A DNA stretch of 64,000 nucleotides from Albidovulum marisflavi (lineage in GTDB: Bacteria > Pseudomonadota > Alphaproteobacteria > Rhodobacterales > Rhodobacteraceae): the NCBI RefSeq assembly GCF_025751435.1, contig NZ_JAOWKY010000001.1:790001-854000 (forward strand), in the 5' to 3' direction. Position 1 is the stretch's first letter. Each line of letters starts with the position of its first letter. The notes beneath the pieces are model-generated. The model did no database searches, had not been told where the DNA came from, and worked only from the letters and a program-made list of their open reading frames with translations. This document shows positions 26,836 through 35,432 of this stretch, in pieces. The translations under genes and the position numbers were made by a program.

Positions 26836-28209
26836 ATGGCCCCGAATTCCGACATGATCGCCGGTGTGAACCGCGCCCGTCTGCAAGCCTTTGCCGAGCG
26901 CGAACAGCGCCGCTTCGCAAAGTCCCGTCCGCTGACCCGCAAGGCGCTGGAAAAGGGGGCAGAGGCCTATCTGGACGGCGTTCCGATGCACTGGATGCGC
27001 GACTGGCCCATGCCCTTCCCCATGCTGGTGGCCGAGGCCAGCGGCGCGCGCCTGACCGATCTGGACGGCTACGGGATGGATGATTTCTGCCTGGGTGATA
27101 CCGGCTCGATGTTCGGCCATTCGCCCGCGCCGGTCGCCAAGGCGATCCGCAAGCAGGCCCGCAACGGGCTGACCTACATGCTGCCGACCGAAGCGGCACT
27201 GACGGCGGGCCGCCTTCTGTCCGAGCGCTTCGGGGATTTCCGCTGGCAGATCGCGACGACGGCGACGGACGCCAATCGCTTCGCGCTCAGGGTTGCCCGT
27301 GCGGTCACGGGCCGGCCCAAGGTACTGGTCTTCCACGGCTGCTACCATGGCACCGTAGACGACGCGATGGTTGAACTGGACGCCGGAAAGACCCGCACGC
27401 GTCCCGGCCTTGTGGGGCAGGTCACGGATCTGTCGACGCTGGCGGTTTCATGCGAGTTCAACGATCTTGAAGGGGTCGAGGCCGCGCTGAAAGGCGGCCA
27501 GATCGCCGCGATCCTGACCGAACCCGTGATGACCAATTCCTGCATGGTCCTGCCCGACCCGGGGTTCCTTGAGGGGCTGCGAGCGCTTTCAACCCGATAC
27601 GGCGCGCTTCTGATCATCGACGAAACCCACACGATCTCATCCGGCCTGGGCGGCTATACGGGCGTACACGGGCTTGACCCGGATATCTTCGTCGTCGGCA
27701 AATGCGTCGCGGGCGGGATGCCGACGGCTGTCTGGGGCCTTAGGCCCAAGGTGGCCGAAGCGTTCCGGGCCTATGACGACGCCCGTCCTGCAGGCCATTC
27801 CGGCATGGGCACGACCCTTTCGGCCAACCCGATGCAGTTCGCCTGCCTGGTCGCGAACCTGTCAGAGGTGATGACGGCGGAAAACTACGCCCACATGGAA
27901 AAAGGCGCGAAGCGGCTGCACGCCGGACTGTCCCGGGTGATCGAGACGCACAAGGCGCCCTGGCACGTTGTCCGCGTCGGCGCGCGTGTGGAATTCATCT
28001 GCGCACCCGGCCCGCTGAGGAACGGTACCGAAGCCGCCAAGGCCCATGTTCACGAGGTCGAGGCGGCGCTTCACACCGGGCTCTTGAACCGTGGCTGCCT
28101 GATCGCGCCGTTCCACAACATGATGCTGGTCAGCCCGGTGACCAAGAAGCGCCAGATCGACCGCCTGATCGGCGCCTTCGATGAAATCCTGACCGAACTT
28201 TTCGCCTGA
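26836..28209 (+). CDS. Class III aminotransferase (aspartate aminotransferase family)
   Basis: 457 residues of pyridoxal-phosphate fold type I, related to glutamate-1-semialdehyde aminomutase and omega-aminotransferases. The aspartate motif DETHT is at 262-266 and the probable pyridoxal-phosphate lysine K289 is in VVGKCVAGGMP. FHGCYHGTVDD at about 167-177 is typical. The usual SGTEAN phosphate-binding segment reads ATTATDANR here, a departure that may mark a subfamily. It lies 8 nt before a glutamine-synthetase-like ligase gene, so both probably act on one amine or amino-acid substrate. Substrate not known. Confidence 0.85.
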   Translation: MAPNSDMIAGVNRARLQAFAEREQRRFAKSRPLTRKALEKGAEAYLDGVPMHWMRDWPMPFPMLVAEASGARLTDLDGYGMDDFCLGDTGSMFGHSPAPVAKAIRKQARNGLTYMLPTEAALTAGRLLSERFGDFRWQIATTATDANRFALRVARAVTGRPKVLVFHGCYHGTVDDAMVELDAGKTRTRPGLVGQVTDLSTLAVSCEFNDLEGVEAALKGGQIAAILTEPVMTNSCMVLPDPGFLEGLRALSTRYGALLIIDETHTISSGLGGYTGVHGLDPDIFVVGKCVAGGMPTAVWGLRPKVAEAFRAYDDARPAGHSGMGTTLSANPMQFACLVANLSEVMTAENYAHMEKGAKRLHAGLSRVIETHKAPWHVVRVGARVEFICAPGPLRNGTEAAKAHVHEVEAALHTGLLNRGCLIAPFHNMMLVSPVTKKRQIDRLIGAFDEILTELFA

Positions 28210-28217
28210 GGACGACC

Positions 28218-29606
28218 ATGACACAGACCTGCCCCTCGGGCGCGACCCTTGCCGAAGCCGAAGCCTTTCTGGATGCGCATCCCGAGATCGAGGCCTTCGA
28301 CATCGTCCTGCACGATTCAAACGGGATCGGGCGCGGCAAGATCATCCGTCGCCACGAATTGCTGTCGGTCTACAAGTCTGGCCGACACATGCCGATTTCG
28401 ATCCTCGGCCTTGATATCTGCGGCGAGGACGTCCACGAAACCGGCCTGATCTGGGACCAGGGGGATGGCGACCTGCGCGCCTGGCCGATCCCGGGAACGC
28501 TGAAGCCGCTTCACAATACGCTGCCGCCGCGAGGCGAGGTTTTCCTTTCGCTATATGAACTGGACGGCACCCCGATGACCTCGGACCCGCGCCATGCGCT
28601 GCAGCGGCAGGTTGATCTTTTGGCCGCCGAAGGGCTGCGGCCCGCGGCCGCGTTCGAACTGGAATTCTTCCTCCTGGCCAGGGACCGCGGCGCGGACGGC
28701 AAGGTTCAGCCCGCCCATGACGTTCTGGACGGACGTCATTCCCGCAAGACCGAGGTCTATTCGGTCGATCACCTGCACGGGATGCTTCCGCTTTTCTCGG
28801 ACATCTATGCGGCTGCCGAAAAGGCCGGGATCAAGGCCGAGACCATGATCTCGGAATATGCGCCGGGGCAGTATGAACTGACGCTGCACTACCGCGAGGA
28901 CGTGATGCAGGCGGCGGACGACCTGATGCGGCTGAAGCGGATCGTCCGCGCCCAGGCGCGCGCCCATGGCGTGACCGCCTGCTTCATGGCCAAGCCAGTC
29001 GAGGAATACGCGGGCTCAGGCATGCATTTCCACGTCTCGCTCCAGAATGAAAAGGGCGAGAACGTCTTTGCCGAGAAGGAAGAAGGCAAGTGGACCGACA
29101 CGATCCTCCACGCACTGGGCGGTATGCGGGACACGATGGCGGAATCCATGCTGGTCTTCGCCCCGCACGCCAATTCATGGCGCCGCTTCGCGAACCAGAG
29201 CTATGCGCCGGTTTCGACCAACTGGGGTGTCAACAATCGCTCGGTCGCGCTGCGCATACCGGCCGGAGAGTTGCGCGCACGGCGTATCGAACATCGGCCG
29301 TCGGGAGTGGATGCCAACCCCTATCTGGTCGCGACGACCGTGCTGGCCGCAATCCGGCATGGCTTGCGGAACCGGATCGATCCCGGCCCGGAGACCACCG
29401 GAAACGGATATGCCGACGACGATGGCGGCGCGATGCCGCGCGATTGGCGTTCCGCCATCGAAGCGGCGAAGAAATCCGCGTTCCTGAAAGATGCCCTGGG
29501 CGTCGAGATGCACCGCACGTTCACCGCCGTGAAGGCCGCGGAATATGCTCGGGTCAGTCGCACGGTTTCAGAGCTTGACTTCGACCTGTACCTGCACACC
29601 GTCTGA
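28218..29606 (+). CDS. Glutamine-synthetase-family ligase (gamma-glutamylamine synthetase type)
   Basis: 462 residues with the glutamine synthetase catalytic core: FELEFFLLARD (residue about 145), ETMISEYAPGQYELTLHYRE, GSGMHFHVSLQN and RIEHRPSGVDANPYLVATTV. The N-terminal beta-grasp part lacks the features of GlnA, and no adenylylation tyrosine segment is obvious. It resembles the PuuA / glutamylpolyamine synthetase branch, which ligates glutamate to an amine. With the aminotransferase directly upstream it may form a short amine-degradation pathway (inference). Confidence 0.85.
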   Translation: MTQTCPSGATLAEAEAFLDAHPEIEAFDIVLHDSNGIGRGKIIRRHELLSVYKSGRHMPISILGLDICGEDVHETGLIWDQGDGDLRAWPIPGTLKPLHNTLPPRGEVFLSLYELDGTPMTSDPRHALQRQVDLLAAEGLRPAAAFELEFFLLARDRGADGKVQPAHDVLDGRHSRKTEVYSVDHLHGMLPLFSDIYAAAEKAGIKAETMISEYAPGQYELTLHYREDVMQAADDLMRLKRIVRAQARAHGVTACFMAKPVEEYAGSGMHFHVSLQNEKGENVFAEKEEGKWTDTILHALGGMRDTMAESMLVFAPHANSWRRFANQSYAPVSTNWGVNNRSVALRIPAGELRARRIEHRPSGVDANPYLVATTVLAAIRHGLRNRIDPGPETTGNGYADDDGGAMPRDWRSAIEAAKKSAFLKDALGVEMHRTFTAVKAAEYARVSRTVSELDFDLYLHTV

Positions 29607-29620
29607 GCCGCACCCCCGGA

Positions 29621-29650
29621 AAGAAAAAGCCCGCATCCGGGGATGCGGGC
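29621..29650 (-). terminator. Rho-independent terminator for the IalB-family gene
   Basis: GCCCGCATCC (29629-29638) and GGATGCGGGC (29641-29650) form a 10-bp stem. Read on the minus strand it is followed by CTTTTTCTTT, a good U tract, so it ends the gene at 29673-30209. On the plus strand it could also weakly end the ligase gene transcript, since it lies 23 nt after that stop. Confidence 0.8.
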
Positions 29651-29672
29651 CTTGTGGCTGCGGTCTGTCGCG

Positions 29673-30209
29673 TCAGCTCGCGCAGCGCTTGGAGGCTTCG
29701 TCCGCCGTCGCCGTGAACCCGGTGAGCGAGAACGTGTCCTGTGTCTGCGTGCCGCGCCCCGACCGCGCCTTGACCACGGCCCTGGAACCGGCCTTCATCG
29801 CCGCGACGATCTGCGCGTCCACGTCGGCACTGGGCGACCAGGCCACCTCGGGGTCGGCAGCCCCGTTCAGGAACAGCTCGAACGTCTTGCCGTCGATCTC
29901 CAGCGTGGGCGAGGAGTCCTCGGCAAAGGGGTACCCGCCCGAAAATGACACCTCGCCGGCCGAGGCGCCGGGGCGGAAGGTCACGAACAGAAGGATATCG
30001 CCGCGCCTGACCGACACCGGCTTGCCATCCTTGGTGTTCACCGTTTCGACCGGTGCCGACACGCTCCAGCATTCCTTGGGGCTTTCAGAGACATAGAAGC
30101 TCCAGTCCCCGTTGGCCGAAACGCGGTCATTGGCGGTCTGCGCGGCGGCGGCCCCCACAACTGTCGTCGCCACGACCAGACTGCCCAGAAATTTCGCTAT
30201 CGTGTTCAC
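29673..30209 (-). CDS. Invasion-associated locus B (IalB) family exported protein
   Basis: 178 residues with an N-terminal signal peptide (about 1-23, ending ...VGAAAAQ). The mature part matches the IalB family, small periplasmic proteins common in alphaproteobacteria and first linked to erythrocyte invasion in Bartonella. Here a general envelope or stress role is more likely. The start is a GTG at 30209 with AGGAGG at ideal spacing. Two cysteines (in KECWSV and the C-terminal KRCAS) may form a disulfide. It is monocistronic with its own terminator. Confidence 0.85.
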   Translation of the reverse strand: MNTIAKFLGSLVVATTVVGAAAAQTANDRVSANGDWSFYVSESPKECWSVSAPVETVNTKDGKPVSVRRGDILLFVTFRPGASAGEVSFSGGYPFAEDSSPTLEIDGKTFELFLNGAADPEVAWSPSADVDAQIVAAMKAGSRAVVKARSGRGTQTQDTFSLTGFTATADEASKRCAS

Positions 30210-30365
30210 TTTTCGCCTCCTGAAGGCTCATCCCGCCCCGCCTGACGCACTGTGCCCGCGCCTTTGCCGTGGCGGTTGCCATTTCAACCCGATAAGACAG
30301 CCTTAGCGCAATCCGGTCCAAGTCGCAAAGGGCCGTTGGCGGTTTTTCGCTGAGGAGAAAGCCCA

Positions 30366-31361
30366 ATGAAAGCAGTGCCGATGGTGGAGTTCTGGCGGGG
30401 GGGACTCCTGGAGAGCTTGCACCATGGGCATGCCGTCATCTGCGATGCCGATGGCGCCATCGTGGAGGCTTGGGGCGACCCGGACGCGGTGATCTTTCCG
30501 CGGTCCTCGTGCAAGATGATCCAGGCGCTGCCGCTGATCGAAAGCGGTGCGGCCGACGCGTTTGGCGTGGGCGCGTCGCGCCTTGCCCTGGCCTGCGCCA
30601 GCCATCAGGGCGCGGCGGTTCACTCCGACCTGGTCACGCGCTGGCTGGCCGATCTTGGGCTGGGGGATGACGACCTGCGGTGCGGGCCGCAGATGCCGCG
30701 CGACGCCGACGCGATGAAGCATGTGCTGTGCGGTGGGGAGTCCCCCTGCCGCATCCACAACAACTGTTCGGGCAAGCATTCGGGGTTCCTGACGCTTGCG
30801 CGGCATCTGGGCGCCGGCCCCGAATACCACGAGGCCGATCACCCCGTGCAGATCGCGGTCCGGCATGCGTTCGAAGAGGTGACGGGCGTCGCATCTCCGG
30901 GCTACGGGATCGACGGGTGTTCGGCCCCCAACTTCGCCACCACGGTTCATGGCCTGGCGCGCGCCATGGCGTTCTACGCCGGCGCCGGGGACGGTTCCGA
31001 CACCCGGTCGAAGGCTGCGGCGCGGTTGGTTTCGGCGATGACGGCGTTTCCTGAGCTGGTCGCGGGCGAGGGGCGCGCCTGCACCAACCTCATGCGCGCG
31101 ATGGGCGGCAAGGTCGCGGTCAAGACCGGCGCCGAGGCCGTCTTCGTCGCGATCCTGCCCGAACGCAGGATGGGCATCGCGCTGAAGATACTGGACGGGG
31201 CCGAGCGTGCATCGGAGGCGGCGATCGTCGCCCTTCTGATCCGGCTTGGCGCGCTTGATCCTGGCCACCCGGTAGTCAGGCGCTATCTCAGCGGTCCGAT
31301 CCGCAATCACGCCGGCCAGGCGGTGGGCGAACGGCGGCTGGCAGCGGGGTTCGCGGCCTGA
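30366..31361 (+). CDS. L-asparaginase, Rhizobium etli type (class 3)
   Basis: 331 residues of the serine-beta-lactamase-like asparaginase family typified by the inducible Rhizobium etli enzyme, unrelated to the bacterial type I/II asparaginases. The catalytic segment PRSSCKM has the serine/lysine pair at residues 48 and 50-51. NNCSGKHSGF (C134, K137) and GYGIDGCSAP (C185) hold the residues that bind zinc in that family. It hydrolyses asparagine to aspartate and ammonia in the cytoplasm. No signal peptide. It stands alone between divergent and convergent genes. Confidence 0.9.
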   Translation: MKAVPMVEFWRGGLLESLHHGHAVICDADGAIVEAWGDPDAVIFPRSSCKMIQALPLIESGAADAFGVGASRLALACASHQGAAVHSDLVTRWLADLGLGDDDLRCGPQMPRDADAMKHVLCGGESPCRIHNNCSGKHSGFLTLARHLGAGPEYHEADHPVQIAVRHAFEEVTGVASPGYGIDGCSAPNFATTVHGLARAMAFYAGAGDGSDTRSKAAARLVSAMTAFPELVAGEGRACTNLMRAMGGKVAVKTGAEAVFVAILPERRMGIALKILDGAERASEAAIVALLIRLGALDPGHPVVRRYLSGPIRNHAGQAVGERRLAAGFAA

Positions 31362-31430
31362 CCGCCGATGTGGAAGGGCCCGGTTCCGGTTGCAGCCGGG
31401 CCATGCCCTTCGCCGATGCCACGCGGTGGC

Positions 31431-31709
31431 TCAGTTGTCGTTGACGTCCTTTTCCCAGATCTTCGGCTTGGCGTAGTTGCGGCCGAAGAAGGCGCGCAGC
31501 ACCGCCCAGCAGGCCAGCGAGGCCAGCGCAAAGACCAGAAGCAACGCCGGCAGCGACCCGCCGATGATCCCGAGGCCGAGCCCAACGCCGGTCAGCGCCG
31601 CGCCGCCGGAAAAGCCCAGGAAAATGAAACCCGGGACCGCGACCTCAAGGATCGCCAGCACCACGCCGAAGGTGATCCACACCCACCAGAGTTGCCAGAG
31701 CATCATCAC
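31431..31709 (-). CDS. NfeD-like membrane protein
   Basis: 92 residues, mostly hydrophobic (about four membrane-spanning stretches between residues 4 and 70), with the short soluble tail of a truncated NfeD protein. NfeD proteins pair with SPFH/stomatin proteins in membrane microdomains. The start codon overlaps the stop of the SPFH gene by 4 nt, which supports the pair working together. Confidence 0.85.
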   Translation of the reverse strand: MMMLWQLWWVWITFGVVLAILEVAVPGFIFLGFSGGAALTGVGLGLGIIGGSLPALLLVFALASLACWAVLRAFFGRNYAKPKIWEKDVNDN

Positions 31710-32587
31710 AGGCGCCCTTTCAGCATCTTGAAGGCGTCACCGAAGGCATCAAGCGCCTGGGCGGGAACGATGATCATCTGCTTCCCGGTGCCCTGTCCCA
31801 CGGCCGTCAGTGCCTCGACCTGCTTCAGGGCAACCTGATACTGCGCGGCCTCGATGCCGTTTTCCTTGATGGCCTTGGCGACGATTTCGGTTGCGTAAGC
31901 TTCGGCTTCGGCGGAAATCCGGCGCGCCTTGGCCTCTTGCTCGGCGGCGTAAAGATCGGCGTCGGCGCCAAGTTCGACCGCGCGTTTCTTCCCCTCGGCC
32001 TCGGTCACCTGGGCACGCCGCGCGCGTTCCGCGTTCAACTGCTGAAGCATCGCGGCGCGCGTTGCCTCGTCAAGGTTGACATCCAGCACCTCGGCCCGCG
32101 TCACCTCGATCCCCCAGTCGTCGACCATCGCGGCCACCTGTTCGCGGACCTGGGCGATCAGGCTCGCGCGGTTCGACTGGACCTGGTCCAGTTCCATCTT
32201 GCCGATCTCGCTCCGCACGATGCCTGCGACGGTCGTGGCGATGGCGCCGTCGACGTCACGGATGCGGTAGACCGTCTTTTCCGGCTCGATGATGCGATAG
32301 AAGACGCTGGTTTCGACCTTCACAAGCACGTTGTCCGAGGTGATCGCGTCCTGAAATGCGTTGGGCAACTGGCGTTCGAGGATCGAGATCTTGTGCGCGA
32401 CGCGATCGAGAAAGGGCACGATGAAATTTATGCCGGGCCCCAGGACCGCGCGAAGCCGGCCAAAACGCTCGACCACGTGCTTTTCGGACTGTGGAACGAT
32501 CCGGACGCCAAGGAAGATGCAAAGTATGATGAAGACAGCGACGGCCAGAAAGACCGCGTTGCCGCCAATGAGATCGTCAAATTGCAT
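31706..32587 (-). CDS. SPFH/Band 7 (stomatin-like) membrane protein
   Basis: 293 residues. A single N-terminal transmembrane helix (about 10-28) is followed by the SPFH domain (RIVPQSEKHVVERFGRLRAV onward) and a charged coiled-coil region rich in Ala/Glu/Arg (about 190-250), as in the prokaryotic QmcA/stomatin family. It probably forms oligomers in the membrane with the NfeD partner. The ATG at 32587 has GGAGGG upstream; an upstream extension of the frame has no family match. Confidence 0.9.
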   Translation of the reverse strand: MQFDDLIGGNAVFLAVAVFIILCIFLGVRIVPQSEKHVVERFGRLRAVLGPGINFIVPFLDRVAHKISILERQLPNAFQDAITSDNVLVKVETSVFYRIIEPEKTVYRIRDVDGAIATTVAGIVRSEIGKMELDQVQSNRASLIAQVREQVAAMVDDWGIEVTRAEVLDVNLDEATRAAMLQQLNAERARRAQVTEAEGKKRAVELGADADLYAAEQEAKARRISAEAEAYATEIVAKAIKENGIEAAQYQVALKQVEALTAVGQGTGKQMIIVPAQALDAFGDAFKMLKGRL

Positions 32588-32697
32588 TCTCAACCCTCCG
32601 TTGCATATACGAAAGAATATGCCCCGCGTTGCGCCGTGTGAAAAGACACTGCCGGGGGGGAAACCGCTTGCCGCTCTCCCCCCTGTGCGCAGATGCA

Positions 32698-32733
32698 ACA
32701 AAAAGGGCCGCGGCGCATGCGTCCGCGGCCCTT
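32698..32733 (-). terminator. Rho-independent terminator of pckA
   Basis: AAGGGCCGCGG (32703-32713) and CCGCGGCCCTT (32723-32733) form an 11-bp stem. On the minus strand a TTTTTGTT tract follows, 20 nt after the pckA stop. Confidence 0.88.
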
Positions 32734-32752
32734 GATGGGATCAGGTCCTGCC

Positions 32753-34351
32753 TCAGCCGATCGCCGCGGCCTTGACCTCGGCATCGATGTAGGGGACGTA
32801 CTGCGCGAAGTTGTCCGCGAACATGCCGACAAGCTTGCGGGCCTGCGCGTCATAGGCCGACGGGTCGGCCCAGGTCTTGCGCGGATCAAGCAGGGTGTCG
32901 TCGACGCCCGGCACGGAAACCGGGACCTCGAAGCCGAAGTTCTGGTCCTTGCGGAATTCGACCGAGTTCAGCGACCCGTCAAGTGCTGCGGTCAGCAGGG
33001 CGCGCGTCGCCTTTATCGGCATGCGCCGGCCGGTGCCGTAGGCGCCGCCGGTCCAGCCGGTGTTCACCAGCCAGCAGGTCGCGCCATGCCGCGCAATCTG
33101 TTCCTGCAGCAGCTTGCCGTAGACCTCGGGGCGGCGCGGCATGAAGGGGGCACCGAAGCAGGTCGAAAAGGTCGGGAGCGGCTCGGTCACGCCGACTTCT
33201 GTTCCCGGCGTCTTCGAGGTGAATCCCGACAGGAAGTGATACATCGCCTGCGCCGGGGTCAGCCGGGCGATCGGCGGCAGCGCGCCGTAGGCGTCGCAGG
33301 TCAGCATGATGACGTTCTTGGGATGCCCGCCAAGCCCGCTGTCCGAGGCGTTGGAGATGTAGTCCAGAGGGTAGGCGCACCGCATGTTGTCGGTGATCGA
33401 GTTGTCCTCGAAGTCAAGCTCCAGCGTTTCGGGATCGAAGACCATGTTCTCGATCACGGTGCCGAACTTGCTGGTCGTGGCAAAGATCTCGGGCTCGGCC
33501 TCGGCCGACAGGTTGATTGTCTTGGCGTAGCAGCCGCCTTCGAAGTTGAAGGTGCCCTTGCCTGACCAGCCATGTTCGTCATCGCCGATCAGGATGCGCG
33601 AAGGGTCGGCCGAAAGCGTGGTCTTGCCGGTGCCGGACAGGCCGAAGAACACGGCGGTATCGTCGGGGTTGCCGATCGCGTGGTTGGCCGAGCAGTGCAT
33701 CGCCATGACGCCCTTGCCTGGAAGGATGTAGTTAAGAAGCGTGAAGACCGATTTCTTGTTTTCGCCGGCATAGGCGGTGTTCGCGATCAGGATCAGCTTG
33801 CGGTCGAAGTTCAGCGCGATGACGGTTTCCGAGCGGCAGCCATGTCGCGCCGGATCGGCCTTGAACGACGGGCAGTTGATGATCGTGAATTCGGGAATGA
33901 AGCTGTCAAGCTCCTCGCGCGAGGGCCGGCGCAGCAGGTGGCGGATGAAAAGCCCGTGCCAGGCCAGTTCGGTCACCACGCGCACGTCAAGACGGTGTTC
34001 CGGGTCGGCGCCGCCGAACAGGTCCTGAACGAAATAGTCGCGCCCCTTCATGTGCGCGACCATATCGTCATAGAGCGTGTCGAAGGCTTCGGGGGTCATT
34101 GGCTTGTTGTTTTCCCACCAGATCGACTCTTCGACCGAAGGGGTTCGCACCACGAACTTGTCCTTGGGAGAACGCCCGGTGTGGGCGCCGGTGGTCACGA
34201 GGAACGCGCCGCCCTTGCCAAGTGTGCCTTCGTCGCGCTTCAGCGCGGCTTCGATCAGCGCAGGCTCCAGCAGGTTGTAATAGACCGAGCCCAGCCCCAC
34301 GATCCCTTGATCTTCCAATCGCTGCGAGGGGTTCACCCGTCCTGTAATCAT
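32753..34351 (-). CDS. pckA: Phosphoenolpyruvate carboxykinase (ATP)
   Basis: 532 residues, full length for the ATP-dependent enzyme, which converts oxaloacetate to phosphoenolpyruvate in gluconeogenesis. The kinase-1a P-loop [11 protein letters not shown] is at 237-247, with HCSANHAIG before it and [20 protein letters not shown] after it; all are signature stretches. It is transcribed divergently from chvI with 379 bp between. In rhizobia and agrobacteria pckA expression depends on ChvG/ChvI, and the shared intergenic region makes that plausible here too. Confidence 0.96.
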   Translation of the reverse strand: MITGRVNPSQRLEDQGIVGLGSVYYNLLEPALIEAALKRDEGTLGKGGAFLVTTGAHTGRSPKDKFVVRTPSVEESIWWENNKPMTPEAFDTLYDDMVAHMKGRDYFVQDLFGGADPEHRLDVRVVTELAWHGLFIRHLLRRPSREELDSFIPEFTIINCPSFKADPARHGCRSETVIALNFDRKLILIANTAYAGENKKSVFTLLNYILPGKGVMAMHCSANHAIGNPDDTAVFFGLSGTGKTTLSADPSRILIGDDEHGWSGKGTFNFEGGCYAKTINLSAEAEPEIFATTSKFGTVIENMVFDPETLELDFEDNSITDNMRCAYPLDYISNASDSGLGGHPKNVIMLTCDAYGALPPIARLTPAQAMYHFLSGFTSKTPGTEVGVTEPLPTFSTCFGAPFMPRRPEVYGKLLQEQIARHGATCWLVNTGWTGGAYGTGRRMPIKATRALLTAALDGSLNSVEFRKDQNFGFEVPVSVPGVDDTLLDPRKTWADPSAYDAQARKLVGMFADNFAQYVPYIDAEVKAAAIG

Positions 34352-34730
34352 CTGTCGCTCCTGGTGCCGGCATTCGGCGTCTAGACTTTACCAGTCGCAC
34401 CCGGCCAATGGTGTCCCGGGCGCGCGCCGGACTGTTCGTGCGTCCGGCGCGGTCCCTATAACACGAGCTTAAAAGCAGGAACCAGAAGCCTTGCAACCAG
34501 TTAGCGCCACCATCGGCAGTTTAGCGCAACCACCGGCCCGGGCGGGCCGAGATCGCCGAAGCTGTTTCGAAAAGTGCGGCAATTCCGCAAGGATCGCGCA
34601 AAATTTCCGCTTCGCGCGCAGGAAGAAAACCCTGATTCGCAGTTAGATGTTGATTCATCTGCGCGGAAAAAGGACTATGTGGCAAAATATCGGCAGTTCA
34701 TGCCAGCCCGAGCAGTACAAGGAAAGACGG
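34352..34730. other. Divergent regulatory region between pckA and chvI
   Basis: 379 bp without a convincing gene. It contains a tandem imperfect direct repeat at 34498-34536, described separately, and an A/T-rich part at 34570-34730. In-frame ATG codons at 34647 and 34677 would extend ChvI by up to 28 residues but the added residues do not fit a receiver domain. Promoters for both pckA and the chvI operon must lie here. Confidence 0.6.
34498..34536. repeat. Tandem imperfect direct repeat in the pckA-chvI regulatory region
   Basis: CAGTTAGCGCCACCATCGG (34498-34516) is followed at once by CAGTTTAGCGCAACCACCGG (34517-34536). The two units differ by one inserted T and two substitutions. Tandem direct repeats of this size upstream of response-regulator targets often mark OmpR-type binding sites, so ChvI could bind here (inference). 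Confidence 0.5.
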
Positions 34731-35432
34731 ATGTCCAGGATAGCGTTGGTCGATGATGACAGGAACATCCTGACTTCGGTGTCGATGACGCTCGAAGCCG
34801 AGGGTTTTGAGGTCGAAACCTATAATGATGGCCAGTCCGCGCTTGATGCGTTCAACAAGCGCATGCCCGACATGGCGGTGCTGGACATCAAGATGCCGCG
34901 CATGGACGGAATGGATCTGTTGCAGCGCCTGCGTCAGAAGACCTCGATGCCGATCATATTCCTGACCTCGAAGGACGATGAGATCGACGAGGTTCTGGGG
35001 CTGCGCATGGGCGCGGACGACTATGTCAAGAAGCCGTTTTCCCAGCGTCTTCTGGTCGAGCGCATCCGCGCGCTGCTGCGCCGCCAGGAAGCCATCGCCT
35101 CTGGCGAGGTCGCGACGACCGAAGAGACCAAGATGATGACCCGTGGGGCCCTGACCATGGACCCGCTCCGCCACGCGGTCAGCTGGAAGGGCCGCGACGT
35201 CGCCCTGACCGTGACCGAGTTCCTGTTGCTGCAGGCGCTGGCGCAACGTCCCGGCTTCGTCAAGAGCCGCGATCAGCTGATGGACGTCGCCTACGACGAT
35301 CAGGTCTATGTCGATGACCGCACGATCGACAGTCACATCAAGCGTCTGCGCAAGAAGATGCGGATGGTCGACGATGAGTTCTCGGCCATCGAGACGCTTT
35401 ACGGTATCGGTTACCGATACAACGAAGAATGA
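34731..35432 (+). CDS. chvI: ChvI-family two-component response regulator
   Basis: 233 residues: receiver domain (1-120) with VDDD at 7-10, the phosphorylated aspartate D52 and K101, then an OmpR/PhoB-type winged helix (about 135-233, ending [10 protein letters not shown]). It matches the ChvI/BvrR family, which controls acid response, envelope and central carbon genes in alphaproteobacteria. The ATG at 34731 begins the receiver fold exactly. First gene of a six-gene operon; overlaps chvG by 4 nt. Confidence 0.94.
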   Translation: MSRIALVDDDRNILTSVSMTLEAEGFEVETYNDGQSALDAFNKRMPDMAVLDIKMPRMDGMDLLQRLRQKTSMPIIFLTSKDDEIDEVLGLRMGADDYVKKPFSQRLLVERIRALLRRQEAIASGEVATTEETKMMTRGALTMDPLRHAVSWKGRDVALTVTEFLLLQALAQRPGFVKSRDQLMDVAYDDQVYVDDRTIDSHIKRLRKKMRMVDDEFSAIETLYGIGYRYNEE

